Of a stretch of DNA of 64,000 nucleotides, positions 37,543-47,732 are shown piece by piece; position 1 is the first letter of the stretch; each line of letters begins with the position of its first letter. The notes under the pieces are model-generated. The model made no database searches, was not told the origin of the DNA, and saw only the letters and a program-made list of their open reading frames with translations. The translations under genes were made by a program, and so were the position numbers. Origin of the DNA: Dechloromonas sp. (lineage in GTDB: Bacteria > Pseudomonadota > Gammaproteobacteria > Burkholderiales > Rhodocyclaceae); contig JAQUAX010000004.1 of NCBI GenBank assembly GCA_028687035.1, forward strand, positions 171,927 through 235,926. Reading direction: 5' to 3'.

Positions 37543-39147
37543 ATGTCCGAACCGCTTTATCTCGCCAAGTCCGCCGACGGCTATCCCGCGCTGCTGCCGC
37601 AGATGGCCAACCGCCACGGCCTGATCACCGGCGCCACCGGCACCGGCAAGACGGTGACGCTGCAGTCGCTGGCCGAACGCCTGTCCTATGCAGGCGTGCC
37701 GGTGTTCATGGCCGACGTCAAGGGCGACCTGTCCGGCATGGCGGCGGCCGGCACGCTGACGCCGAAGCTCGAGAAGCGCATCGCCGAGCTGGGCCTCGAC
37801 GGCTTCCAGCCCTTCGCCAACCCGGTCGCCTTCTGGGATGTCTTCGGCGACAACGGCGTGCCGGTGCGGGCGACGATTTCCGACATGGGGCCGCTGCTGC
37901 TGGCTCGGCTGCTGAATCTCAACGACACGCAGACCGGCGTGCTGCAGCTGGTGTTCAAGATCGCCGACGACCAGGGCCTGCTGCTGCTCGACCTCAAGGA
38001 CCTGCGCGCGATGGTCCAGCACGTCGGCGACAACGCGAAGGACTACAAGACCGAATACGGCAACGTGACCACGGCGTCGATCGGTGCCATCCAGCGCGGC
38101 CTGCTGACGCTGGAGGAACAGGGCGGCGACGTGTTCTTCGGCGAGCCGATGCTCGACATCGCGGACCTGATGCAGGTCGACGGCAACGGCCGCGGCGTCA
38201 TCAACGTGCTCGCCGCCGAGAAGCTGATCCACGCCCCGGTGCTGTATTCGACCTTCCTGCTCTGGCTGCTGTCCGAGCTGTTCGAGCAGCTGCCGGAAGC
38301 CGGCGATCTCGACAAGCCGAAACTGGTGTTCTTCTTCGACGAGGCCCACCTGCTGTTCACCGATGCGCCGGCCGCGCTGGTCGACAAGGTCGAGCAGGTC
38401 GTCCGGCTGATCCGCTCGAAGGGCATCGGCGTCTATTTCGTGACCCAGAACCCGCTCGACGTGCCGGAAAAGATCCTCGGCCAGCTCGGCAACCGCGTCC
38501 AGCATGCGCTGCGCGCCTTCACGCCGCGCGACCAGAAGGCGGTGCAGGCGGCGGCCGAGACGATGCGCGCCAATCCGAAGTTCGACGCGGCGACGGCGAT
38601 CACTGAACTCGGCGTCGGCGAGGCGCTGGTCTCCTTCCTCGATGAAAAAGGGCGTCCCAACGTCGTCGACCGCGCGCTGATCTTCCCGCCGGCCTCCCGC
38701 CTCGGCCCGCTGTCCGCCGACGAGCGGCAGGCGCTGATCTCGGCGTCGCCGCTGCTCGCCGTCTATGGCCAGGCGGTCGACCGCGAATCGGCCTACGAAA
38801 TGCTGCGCGGCAAGCCGGCCCAGCCGGCGCGGCCGGCGCCCGGCGTCATCCCGCCGCCGGCGGCCCCGGCCGATCCGAACGCCTGGGGCAACCGCGCCGG
38901 CCAGGCGCCGCGCCAGCCGGTTCCGCCGCCGCGCGAGGCGCCTGCCGCGCCGTCCGGCGGCGGCCTGCTCGACAGTCTCGGCGAGATGCTCGGCGGCAGC
39001 ACCGGGCCGCGCGGCGGGCGCCGCGAGGGCGTGCTCGAGGCGGCGGCGAAGAGCGCCGCACGCGGCGTCGCCGGCACCGTCGGCCGCGAGATCGGCAAGC
39101 AGATCCTGCGCGGCGTGCTCGGTTCCATCCTGGGCGGGCGGCGTTGA
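37543..39147 (+). CDS. HerA-like DUF853 ATPase (YjgR)
   Basis: P-loop protein of 534 residues. Walker A is [14 protein letters not shown] (about residue 29), Walker [13 protein letters not shown] (about 260), with the family motifs [22 protein letters not shown]-like [17 protein letters not shown], and [11 protein letters not shown]. The C-terminal 80 residues are a proline/arginine-rich tail ending in a glycine zipper-like stretch. The family is related to the HerA/FtsK DNA pumps, but its role is not established. The start at 37543 has GGAG upstream. It is divergent from yebC and shares a short intergenic region with it. Confidence 0.9.
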   Translation: MSEPLYLAKSADGYPALLPQMANRHGLITGATGTGKTVTLQSLAERLSYAGVPVFMADVKGDLSGMAAAGTLTPKLEKRIAELGLDGFQPFANPVAFWDVFGDNGVPVRATISDMGPLLLARLLNLNDTQTGVLQLVFKIADDQGLLLLDLKDLRAMVQHVGDNAKDYKTEYGNVTTASIGAIQRGLLTLEEQGGDVFFGEPMLDIADLMQVDGNGRGVINVLAAEKLIHAPVLYSTFLLWLLSELFEQLPEAGDLDKPKLVFFFDEAHLLFTDAPAALVDKVEQVVRLIRSKGIGVYFVTQNPLDVPEKILGQLGNRVQHALRAFTPRDQKAVQAAAETMRANPKFDAATAITELGVGEALVSFLDEKGRPNVVDRALIFPPASRLGPLSADERQALISASPLLAVYGQAVDRESAYEMLRGKPAQPARPAPGVIPPPAAPADPNAWGNRAGQAPRQPVPPPREAPAAPSGGGLLDSLGEMLGGSTGPRGGRREGVLEAAAKSAARGVAGTVGREIGKQILRGVLGSILGGRR

Positions 39148-39187
39148 TGTATGATCAGTGTTTCCTGATATTCCATCGGACGCGACC

Positions 39188-39754
39188 ATGAACAAGCTGC
39201 TTGCCCTCCTTCTCGCCGCCCTGGCCGGCCCGGCGCTGGCCCAGGATGTCGCCGCGCTGACTGCCGAAACCAAGAAGGCCGTGCTGCCGGTCGTGCCCAA
39301 GGTCGTCAATGCGATGCAGGAAGCCGTCGCCGACAAGGGCGTGGCCGGCGCGATCCCGGTCTGCAAGGAGCAGGCGCCGGAACTGATCAAGGCCAAGCGC
39401 CAGGAGACCGGCTGGGACATCCGCCGCGTCAGCCTGAAGCCCCGCAACGCCGAACGCGGCACGCCGGACCTCTGGGAAGTCCGCCAGCTGGCCGATTTCA
39501 ACGTCCGCGCGGCGCTCGGCGAAAAGCCGGAAACGCTGGAAAAGAGCGAGGTCGTCAGCATCGACGGCAAGCCGGTGTTCCGCTACATGAAGGCGCTGCC
39601 GGTCGGCGACGTCTGCCTGAAATGCCACGGTCCGGCCGAATCGCTCGATCCCGCGCTGAAGGCGAAGCTGGCCGAAAGCTACCCGCAGGACCAGGCGACC
39701 GGTTACGCCAAGGGCCAGATCCGCGGCGCGCTGACCGTCAAGCGTCCGCTCTGA
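39188..39754 (+). CDS. Periplasmic c-type heme protein, DUF3365 (Tll0287-like)
   Basis: Protein of 188 residues with a signal peptide (MNKLLALLLAALAGPALA). The DUF3365 domain occupies nearly the whole mature chain, with GAIPVCKEQAPELI and the single heme motif VCLKCHG (CxxCH, about residue 142). The heme is probably cysteine-coordinated as in other Tll0287-type domains. A role in redox sensing or electron transfer is suggested but unproven. Its 3' end overlaps the convergent LysR gene by 17 bases. ATG at 39188 is preferred because the signal begins there. Confidence 0.85.
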   Translation: MNKLLALLLAALAGPALAQDVAALTAETKKAVLPVVPKVVNAMQEAVADKGVAGAIPVCKEQAPELIKAKRQETGWDIRRVSLKPRNAERGTPDLWEVRQLADFNVRAALGEKPETLEKSEVVSIDGKPVFRYMKALPVGDVCLKCHGPAESLDPALKAKLAESYPQDQATGYAKGQIRGALTVKRPL

Positions 39755-40631
39755 CGCCCTTCGCGGCCAGGTGCGCGAACAGCGCGGCGGCCGCGGGATT
39801 CAGCGCCGCGCGCGAACGCACGCACAGCTGCAGGTCGCGCGGCGCCCACGGGTCGGCGATTTCGACGGTTTTCAGCCGGTCGACCGCGGGCACCGACGAG
39901 CGCGGCACCATGCCGATGCCGACGCCGGCGGCGACCATCCGGCACACCGCGTTGAAGCCGCGGACCTGGATGCGCACGTCGAGCCGGGCGCCCAGCCGCG
40001 CCGCGTGGTTCATCATGAAGGTGTGGATCGCGCTGCCGGCGTGCAGGCAGACGAAGGGCTCGCCGAGCGCCTCGGCGAAAGCGACCTCGTTCCGCCCGGC
40101 CAGCGGGTGGCCGGCGGGAACCACCAGCACCAGCCGGTCCTGCCGGTAGGGCGCGGTTTCCAGCCCGGCGCAGCCGCCCTCGGCGGCGACGACGCCGATC
40201 TCGACCTGGCCGGCGGCAACCGCCTCGACGATCGCCGGGCTTGGCTGTTCCTCCAGGCTGACCCGCAGCCGCGGGCGTTCGCGCAGGAAGTCGCCGAGAT
40301 CCTCGGGCAGGAAGCAGTTGATCGCGTTGGTGTTGGCGAACATCGTGACCTGGCTGTGCAGCCCGGCCGCGTAGGGGGCGAGGTCGGCGTGCATCTGCTC
40401 GAGCTGGGCGAAGACCTGGCGGGCGTGGCGCAGCAGCGATTCGCCGGCCGGCGTCGGCGTCAGGCCGCGCGCATGGCGGTCGAACAGCGCGACGCCGAGC
40501 GCCGCTTCGAGCTGGGTCAGCCGGTGGCTGGCCGACGACGGGGCCAGGTGCACGAGGCCGGCGGCACGGGTCAGGCTGCCGCTGTCGGCGATCGCGGCGA
40601 CCAGCCGGAGGTCGGGGAGGTCATAGTGCAT
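39738..40631 (-). CDS. LysR-family transcriptional regulator
   Basis: Regulator of 297 residues with an N-terminal winged helix-turn-helix (about residues 1-60: LPDLRLVAAIADSGSLTRAA, SSASHRLTQLEAALGVALFDR) and a C-terminal substrate-binding domain of two lobes. ATG at 40631 follows AGGAGCGAAGG. It is divergent from a DMT permease gene that starts 76 bases away, so it very likely controls that transporter. The ligand is unknown. A few degenerate T-N11-A motifs occur in the gap, but none is convincing. Confidence 0.88.
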   Translation of the reverse strand: MHYDLPDLRLVAAIADSGSLTRAAGLVHLAPSSASHRLTQLEAALGVALFDRHARGLTPTPAGESLLRHARQVFAQLEQMHADLAPYAAGLHSQVTMFANTNAINCFLPEDLGDFLRERPRLRVSLEEQPSPAIVEAVAAGQVEIGVVAAEGGCAGLETAPYRQDRLVLVVPAGHPLAGRNEVAFAEALGEPFVCLHAGSAIHTFMMNHAARLGARLDVRIQVRGFNAVCRMVAAGVGIGMVPRSSVPAVDRLKTVEIADPWAPRDLQLCVRSRAALNPAAAALFAHLAAKGVRADA

Positions 40632-40707
40632 GCCTTCGCTCCTGTCGAATGCCTGCTTTGGAAAATGCCAATTGTCGGCGCCCCGGATGGCGTATTCAAT
40701 GGCTTCC

Positions 40708-41655
40708 ATGAAATCTTCCAGCAATCAGGGTTTGGATAAACCGAATGCCCCCTCATCCGAGAGCTACCGCCTCGGCTTCTGGCTCGCCGTCGGCGCAGCC
40801 TTCGGCTTCTCGGCCAAGGCCATTTTCGTCAAGCTGGCCTACGCGGTGCCGGTCGAGGGCGCACCGCACGTCGATGCGGTGACCTTGCTGGCGCTGCGCA
40901 TGGCCTTTTCGGCGCCGGTCTTCGGCATCGCCGCGCTGCGCACGCGCAGCGCCGGATCGCTGAGCGTCCGCCAGTGGCTCGCCCTGCTGGCGGTCGGGCT
41001 GGCCGGCTATTACGGTGCAAGCATCCTCGATTTTTGGGGGCTGATGTACATCTCGGCCGGCCTCGAGCGGCTGATCCTGTTCACCTATCCGACGCTGACG
41101 GTGCTGTTCGGCGTGCTGTTCTTCCACAAGACGCTCGGCCGTCGCGAGGCCCTGGCGCTGCTGCTGACCTACGCCGGCATCGCCGCCGCCTTCGCGCACG
41201 ACCTCGGGCTCGCGGCCGACGGCCGTTCCGTGTGGATCGGCGCCGCGCTGGTCTTCGCGTCCAGCCTGTCCTACGCGATCTATCTGGTCGGCGGCGGCCA
41301 GCTGATCGCCCGCCTGGGCAGCGGGCGTTTCACCGCGCTGGCGATGGCGGTGGCGACCGGCGCGACGCTGCTGCATTACGGGTTGGCCCGGCCGTGGGAC
41401 GAATTGTTTCGCCAACCGTGGCCGATCTATGCGCTGGCGGCCGGCATGGCGCTGGTTTCGACGGTGATTCCGGTTTTCATGCAGTCGGCCGCGATCAAGC
41501 TGATCGGCGCCGGTCGCGCCTCGATGATCGGCATGCTCGGCCCGCTGGCGACGCTGGCGCTCGGCTGGCTGCTGCTCGACGAGGCGATTTCGGTCTGGCA
41601 GACCGGCGGTGCGGCCTTCGTCATGCTCGGGGTGTTGCTGATCGGGCGGCGCTAG
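40708..41655 (+). CDS. EamA/DMT-family permease (second)
   Basis: Membrane protein of about 315 residues with ten helices and two EamA repeats (GFWLAVGAAFGFSAKAIFVK, LERLILFTYPTLTVLFGVLFFHK, LGPLATLALGWLLLDEAISV). Such genes beside a LysR regulator often encode exporters of amino acids or related metabolites, but nothing fixes the substrate. The start is uncertain; ATG at 40708 is used, with 40687 and 40630 as alternatives that add hydrophilic residues. The reverse-strand LysR gene overlaps the longest alternative. Confidence 0.82.
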   Translation: MKSSSNQGLDKPNAPSSESYRLGFWLAVGAAFGFSAKAIFVKLAYAVPVEGAPHVDAVTLLALRMAFSAPVFGIAALRTRSAGSLSVRQWLALLAVGLAGYYGASILDFWGLMYISAGLERLILFTYPTLTVLFGVLFFHKTLGRREALALLLTYAGIAAAFAHDLGLAADGRSVWIGAALVFASSLSYAIYLVGGGQLIARLGSGRFTALAMAVATGATLLHYGLARPWDELFRQPWPIYALAAGMALVSTVIPVFMQSAAIKLIGAGRASMIGMLGPLATLALGWLLLDEAISVWQTGGAAFVMLGVLLIGRR

Positions 41656-41761
41656 ATCATGAGAATCACTGTGGCGACACTGTGTATTTTTGTATATGCT
41701 CCCCCGCGCGGCCGGATGCTGTCAGGGAGGTCGCACCACAAAAATATCCGGGGCCGCTTCC

Positions 41762-42436
41762 ATGAAAAAAGCGCTGTTGGCTTGTTGCCTGTGTGTTGTG
41801 CTCGTTCCCGCGCTGGCGGGCAACGTTTCGGCGCGCAAGCGCCTGCTTTCCGTCGATGAATGGGGGCGGATCTGCGCCAGCCTGGCGGCGCCCGGGGCGG
41901 CCGCGCTGTGCCAGGCCAAGCTGCACCGGGCCGTCGCGTCCGGCCGCTCGCTGGGGGCTTTCGACCTGATCGTCCCGGAACGTTCGGATTTGCTGCAGTC
42001 CCGCTCCGGCGTGTTTTTCAGCAAGGAGCTGAACGGGATCATCACCGCCCTGCGCGAGGACAGCGGACTGCGCACGACGATGGTGCTGCACGACAGCGCC
42101 CGCTGCCAGTCCTACACCGCCGCGCCCGACCTGGTCGGCATGCCGCGCTCCGGGGCCCGCTACGCCCGACTGGTCCATGACTGGCTGCGCGAATACACGG
42201 ATGCCCGCTTCGACATCCACCAGATGGAATCCGGGGAACACAACGGGATGCGCAGCCTGGCCTTCGCGGCGAAGACCAGCGAGGGGGGCGTGATCCGCGG
42301 CCTGTACGTATTCGACGAGCAGGCCAACGCCGGCATCTTCTCGACCTGCGACCGCCCGGCCGGGCTGCCGGAGGCCGATCGCGACGTCGAGCAGTTCTTC
42401 CGATCCATCGTCGGGTCGGCCCGCCGCTTTACCTGA
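41762..42436 (+). CDS. Secreted protein of unknown function, 224 residues
   Basis: Signal peptide (MKKALLACCLCVVLVPALAG) followed by a mature chain with four cysteines (RICASLAAP, ALCQAKL, ARCQSYTA and STCDRPAG) that may pair. Recognisable domains are absent. The composition is of a mixed alpha/beta periplasmic protein with a central stretch LVHDWLREYTDARFDIHQM. Start ATG at 41762 is chosen for the signal peptide; a frame open 72 bases further upstream adds no sensible leader. Its neighbours are a DMT permease and the phosphotransferase cluster. Confidence 0.7.
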   Translation: MKKALLACCLCVVLVPALAGNVSARKRLLSVDEWGRICASLAAPGAAALCQAKLHRAVASGRSLGAFDLIVPERSDLLQSRSGVFFSKELNGIITALREDSGLRTTMVLHDSARCQSYTAAPDLVGMPRSGARYARLVHDWLREYTDARFDIHQMESGEHNGMRSLAFAAKTSEGGVIRGLYVFDEQANAGIFSTCDRPAGLPEADRDVEQFFRSIVGSARRFT

Positions 42437-42490
42437 ACACGGGCTGCGCGGCCCGCCCGGGGGGCGGCGAAGGAGGGTAGAATCCGGCGC

Positions 42491-42880
42491 ATGATCGGAA
42501 TTCTGCTCATTACCCACGGCAGTTACGGCGAGGCACTGGTCCAGAATGCCTGTCATGTGCTGAACAAGCGGCCTGCCCGCCTGAACCAGCTCGGCGTTTC
42601 GGCCCAGGACGACCCGCTCGACCTGCTGCCGCTCGCCCGCGACCTGCTGCACCTGGTCGACGGCGACGGCGGGGTGCTGGTGCTGACCGACATCTTCGGG
42701 GCCACGCCAGCCAATCTCGCGCTGAAGCTGCTCGAGCCGGGACGCGTCGAGGGCCTGGCCGGCGTCAACCTGCCCATGCTGCTGCGCGCGCTGAATTACC
42801 GCGACAAGGGCATGCCCACCCTGCTGACCCGCGCCCGCGACGGCGGCCGCGACGGCATCATCAACATGCTGGACCACTGA
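42491..42880 (+). CDS. PTS EIIA component, mannose family
   Basis: Protein of 129 residues with the alpha/beta EIIA(Man) fold. The phosphorylated histidine is His9 in ILLITHGSYGE, and the family segments VLVLTDIFGATPANLALKL and LAGVNLPMLLRALNY follow. It should receive phosphate from HPr, encoded 3 bases downstream. No EIIB, EIIC or EIID gene is adjacent, so it is more likely a regulatory EIIA than part of a sugar permease, as seen in other Betaproteobacteria. Confidence 0.92.
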   Translation: MIGILLITHGSYGEALVQNACHVLNKRPARLNQLGVSAQDDPLDLLPLARDLLHLVDGDGGVLVLTDIFGATPANLALKLLEPGRVEGLAGVNLPMLLRALNYRDKGMPTLLTRARDGGRDGIINMLDH

Positions 42881-42882
42881 CC

Positions 42883-43152
42883 ATGCAGACCCAGGAAACC
42901 GAAATCATAAACAAGCTTGGCTTGCACGCCCGGGCTTCCGCCAAGCTGACCCAGCTCGCCGGCAAGTTCCAGTGCGAGGTCTGGATGAGCAAGGGCACCC
43001 GCCGCATCAATGCCAAGAGCATCATGGGCGTGATGATGCTGGCCGCCGGCAAGGGCTCGAAAGTCACGCTGGAGACTGACGGCCCGGACGAAGCCGAGGC
43101 GATGGCGGCGCTGCTGGCGCTGATCGCCGACTATTTCGGCGAAGGCGAGTAA
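42883..43152 (+). CDS. ptsH: Phosphocarrier protein HPr
   Basis: Protein of 89 residues. The active-site loop LGLHARASAKL places the phosphorylated histidine at His15. Ser46 lies in the regulatory loop (NAKSIMGVMML) that HPr kinase can modify. It passes phosphate from enzyme I to EIIA. It starts 3 bases after the EIIA gene and ends 5 bases before enzyme I, so the three make one operon. Confidence 0.95.
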   Translation: MQTQETEIINKLGLHARASAKLTQLAGKFQCEVWMSKGTRRINAKSIMGVMMLAAGKGSKVTLETDGPDEAEAMAALLALIADYFGEGE

Positions 43153-43156
43153 GGCG

Positions 43157-44899
<1,743 letters not shown>

Positions 44900-44913
44900 C
44901 CGGGAGCCGATCG

Positions 44914-45741
44914 ATGCGTCGCCGTTTTCTGTTCGCCCTGGCCGCCGCATGGCTGGCCGCGCCGACCCTGCAGGCTGCCGGCGGGCAGTCTCCCTTCGTG
45001 CTCGGCATCGCGCCGCACACCAGCGCCCGCGTGATCCTCGAGATGTACCAGCCGCTGCGCCGTTACCTCGAAGCGGCGCTGCAGCGTCCGGTCGAGGTGC
45101 GCACGGCGCCCGATTTCACCGAATTCGCCCGGCGCGCGCTGAACGACGAATACGACCTGGCGGTCACGACCGGCCACCAGGCCCGCCTGTTCCAGAGCGA
45201 CGCCGGCTACCTGCCGCTGCTGACCTACCGCGCCGATTTCAAGGCCGTCGCGCTGGTCGACCGCAAGGGACCCTACCAGGATGTTGCCTCGCTGCGCGGC
45301 AGTACCGTGCTCGGCCTGTCGCCGACCTCGCTGGTTACGCTGTGGGGCCAGCGCTGGCTCAGGCTGCAGAACCTCGGCGACGTGACGATCCGCTACGTCT
45401 CCGCCGCCGACAGCGTCAGCCGGCTGGTGCTGGCCGGCGACGCCAGCCTCGCCTTCACGTCGCTGGCCAATTACCAGAAGCTGCCGCCGGAACAGCGCGA
45501 GCAGCTGCGCATCCTGGCCGAGAGCGAGCCGATGGCCGGCCGCGTCTATGTGCTGAACAAGCGCTGGGCGGCGCGCCAGAAAAGCATCGAGCAGTCGCTG
45601 TGGTCCTTCGCGGCCAGTCCTGCCGGGCTGGCCTACCTGGCCCAGAACCAGCTCGACGGCTATCGCCGGCTGCGGCCGCGCGAGCTGGAGGCGATGGATC
45701 CCTACGCCGCGGAAGTCCGTCAGGTCGTACTCGGCCGATGA
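44914..45741 (+). CDS. PhnD-like periplasmic binding protein
   Basis: Protein of 275 residues with a signal peptide ([21 protein letters not shown]). The mature part fits the phosphate/phosphonate binding-protein family (PF12974): [27 protein letters not shown], then [17 protein letters not shown] and [12 protein letters not shown]. There is no transporter gene beside it. Instead its stop overlaps the start of a hybrid histidine kinase, so it more probably serves as the periplasmic signal receptor. The ligand is unknown. ATG at 44914 follows CGGGAG. Confidence 0.85.
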   Translation: MRRRFLFALAAAWLAAPTLQAAGGQSPFVLGIAPHTSARVILEMYQPLRRYLEAALQRPVEVRTAPDFTEFARRALNDEYDLAVTTGHQARLFQSDAGYLPLLTYRADFKAVALVDRKGPYQDVASLRGSTVLGLSPTSLVTLWGQRWLRLQNLGDVTIRYVSAADSVSRLVLAGDASLAFTSLANYQKLPPEQREQLRILAESEPMAGRVYVLNKRWAARQKSIEQSLWSFAASPAGLAYLAQNQLDGYRRLRPRELEAMDPYAAEVRQVVLGR

Positions 45742-47633
45742 AGCGCTGGCTGCTGCCCGGGTCGGTACGCGGCCGCCTGCTGGCGGTCGCCATCGCCGTC
45801 GAGGCGGTGATGCTGACCCTGCTGGTCGCCAACAGCCTGCGCCTGCTCAACGACCACATGGGGCAACAGGCGCAACGCTATGTCGAGGGAACGACGCCGG
45901 TCCTGCTCGCCGCGCTGGTTGCGCCGCTCGCCCAGCGCGACGACGCGACCGTCCAGGCCGTGCTCGACGAGAGCACGGCGTCCGGCAGCATCACCTACCT
46001 GGCGATGACCGGCATCGACGGCCGGCGCATCGCGAGCAGCGGCTGGCCGGCCAGCCGGCCGCTGCCGGTGCCCGATCCGAAGCTCGACATCGTCGATGTC
46101 GCGAAGCCCGAATCGCGCTACGACGTGGTCGTTCCGGTCGATTACTACGGCCAGAAACTCGGCGACCTGCACATCGGCCTCGACCTGTCGGCGATCCGGC
46201 GGGCCCATGGCCAGCTCTTCACGCAGGGCATCGTCATCGCCCTGATCGAGATCCTGCTGTCGGCCGGGCTGATGGCGCTGCTCGGCTACTACCTGACCCG
46301 CCACCTGGTGGTGCTGACCCAGGCCAGCCGGGCCGTCGCCGCCGGCAACCTGACCCCGCCGGCCGTGCCCGAGGGCGACGACGAGATCGGCCAGCTCGGC
46401 GCGGCCTTCAACGCGATGTCGCGGACCATCGCCGAGCGCGTCCGCGAAATGACCGCGGCGCGCGACGAGCAGGCCCGCCTGGCCCGCGCCGCCGAAGCCG
46501 GCGCCAATGCGAAGACGGCCTTCCTGGCGACGATGAGCCACGAAATCCGGACGCCGATGAACGGTATCCTGGGCATGACGGAATTGCTGCTCGGCACCGA
46601 GTTGACCGCGGAACAGCGCGAATACCTGAACTGGGTCAAATCGTCCGGCGACAGCCTGATGCGGGTGCTCAACGACATCCTCGACTTTTCCAAGATCGAC
46701 GTCGGCCAGCTGCAACTCGAACACATCCCCTTCACGCTGCCGGAACTGCTCGACAACGTCGTCGCGCTGTACGCCATCGCCGCACACGGCAAGGGCGTCA
46801 GCCTGCACTGGCAGGCCGACGGGAACCTGCCCGAGCGCGTCGTCGGCGATCCGGTCCGCCTGCAGCAGGTGCTCAACAACCTGGTCTCGAACGCGGTCAA
46901 ATTCACCGAGCACGGCGCGGTCGTGCTCAGCGTCGCTTGCGCGCCGAGTCCGCGCGATGACGGCCTTGTCCGGCTGGATTTCGTCGTCGCCGACACGGGC
47001 ATCGGCATTCCGTCGGACAAGCTCGACAGCATCTTCGACCCCTTCTCGCAGGCGGAGAACTGGACGACGCGCAAGTACGGCGGCAGCGGCCTCGGCTTGT
47101 CCATCGTCGAGCGCCTGGTCAGCCTGATGCAGGGCAGCGTCCGCGTCGAGAGCCAGGCCGGGGGCGGCAGCCGCTTCGTCGTCAGCATCGATCTGGCGCC
47201 CGCGCCGGCCGTTGCCGAGCCCGGGCCGCTCGCCGTGCAGCCCGGCGCCGACGGCCGGCTGGCCGGAAAACGCGTGCTGCTGGTCGAGGACACCCCGGTC
47301 AACCAGAAAATATGCGAGAAACTGTTGCTCCGCCACGGCTGCGTCGTCCGCATCGCCGGCGACGGCCGGCAGGCGCTCGAGCAGCTCGAGCGGGAGGTTT
47401 TCGACCTCGTGCTGATGGATGTCCAGATGCCGGAAATGGACGGCCTCGAAGCGACCCGCCGGCTGCGCGCGCGCGAGGCGGAGCGCGGCCTGCTGCGCAT
47501 GCCGGTCATCGCGATGACCGCCAACGTGATGACCGAAGACCGCGCCGCCTGCCTGGAGGCCGGCATGGACGACTTCATCGCGAAGCCCTTCCGCGCCGAG
47601 GTGATGACGGCGACGCTGCTCAAATACGCCTGA
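45738..47633 (+). CDS. Membrane-bound hybrid sensor histidine kinase
   Basis: Protein of 631 residues. Two membrane helices (about residues 12-32 and 165-187) flank a periplasmic sensor; then come HAMP (about 188-240), the dimer domain with phospho-acceptor His268 ([19 protein letters not shown]), an ATPase domain ([45 protein letters not shown]) and a C-terminal receiver ([12 protein letters not shown], Asp561 in [11 protein letters not shown], Lys in IAKPF). ATG at 45738 overlaps the binding protein's stop. No response regulator with an output domain was found nearby. Confidence 0.92.
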   Translation: MKRWLLPGSVRGRLLAVAIAVEAVMLTLLVANSLRLLNDHMGQQAQRYVEGTTPVLLAALVAPLAQRDDATVQAVLDESTASGSITYLAMTGIDGRRIASSGWPASRPLPVPDPKLDIVDVAKPESRYDVVVPVDYYGQKLGDLHIGLDLSAIRRAHGQLFTQGIVIALIEILLSAGLMALLGYYLTRHLVVLTQASRAVAAGNLTPPAVPEGDDEIGQLGAAFNAMSRTIAERVREMTAARDEQARLARAAEAGANAKTAFLATMSHEIRTPMNGILGMTELLLGTELTAEQREYLNWVKSSGDSLMRVLNDILDFSKIDVGQLQLEHIPFTLPELLDNVVALYAIAAHGKGVSLHWQADGNLPERVVGDPVRLQQVLNNLVSNAVKFTEHGAVVLSVACAPSPRDDGLVRLDFVVADTGIGIPSDKLDSIFDPFSQAENWTTRKYGGSGLGLSIVERLVSLMQGSVRVESQAGGGSRFVVSIDLAPAPAVAEPGPLAVQPGADGRLAGKRVLLVEDTPVNQKICEKLLLRHGCVVRIAGDGRQALEQLEREVFDLVLMDVQMPEMDGLEATRRLRAREAERGLLRMPVIAMTANVMTEDRAACLEAGMDDFIAKPFRAEVMTATLLKYA

Positions 47634-47648
47634 GCCGAGCCGTTCACC

Positions 47649-47663
47649 GCGACAATTTGTCGC
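47649..47663. promoter_or_regulatory. Perfect inverted repeat upstream of the copper receptor
   Basis: GCGACAA-T-TTGTCGC forms two 7-base arms 70 bases before the receptor's GTG start. A related half-site (GCCGACAAT) occurs 30 bases further on. It is a candidate operator for the neighbouring Crp/Fnr-type regulator or for another metal- or oxygen-responsive factor. Confidence 0.4.
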
Positions 47664-47732
47664 ATTCCGCGCCGCACCGATCTTGCCGACAATCGCCCCC
47701 TGCTGAAAAACCAAACGCAAAGGGAGAAGGCT

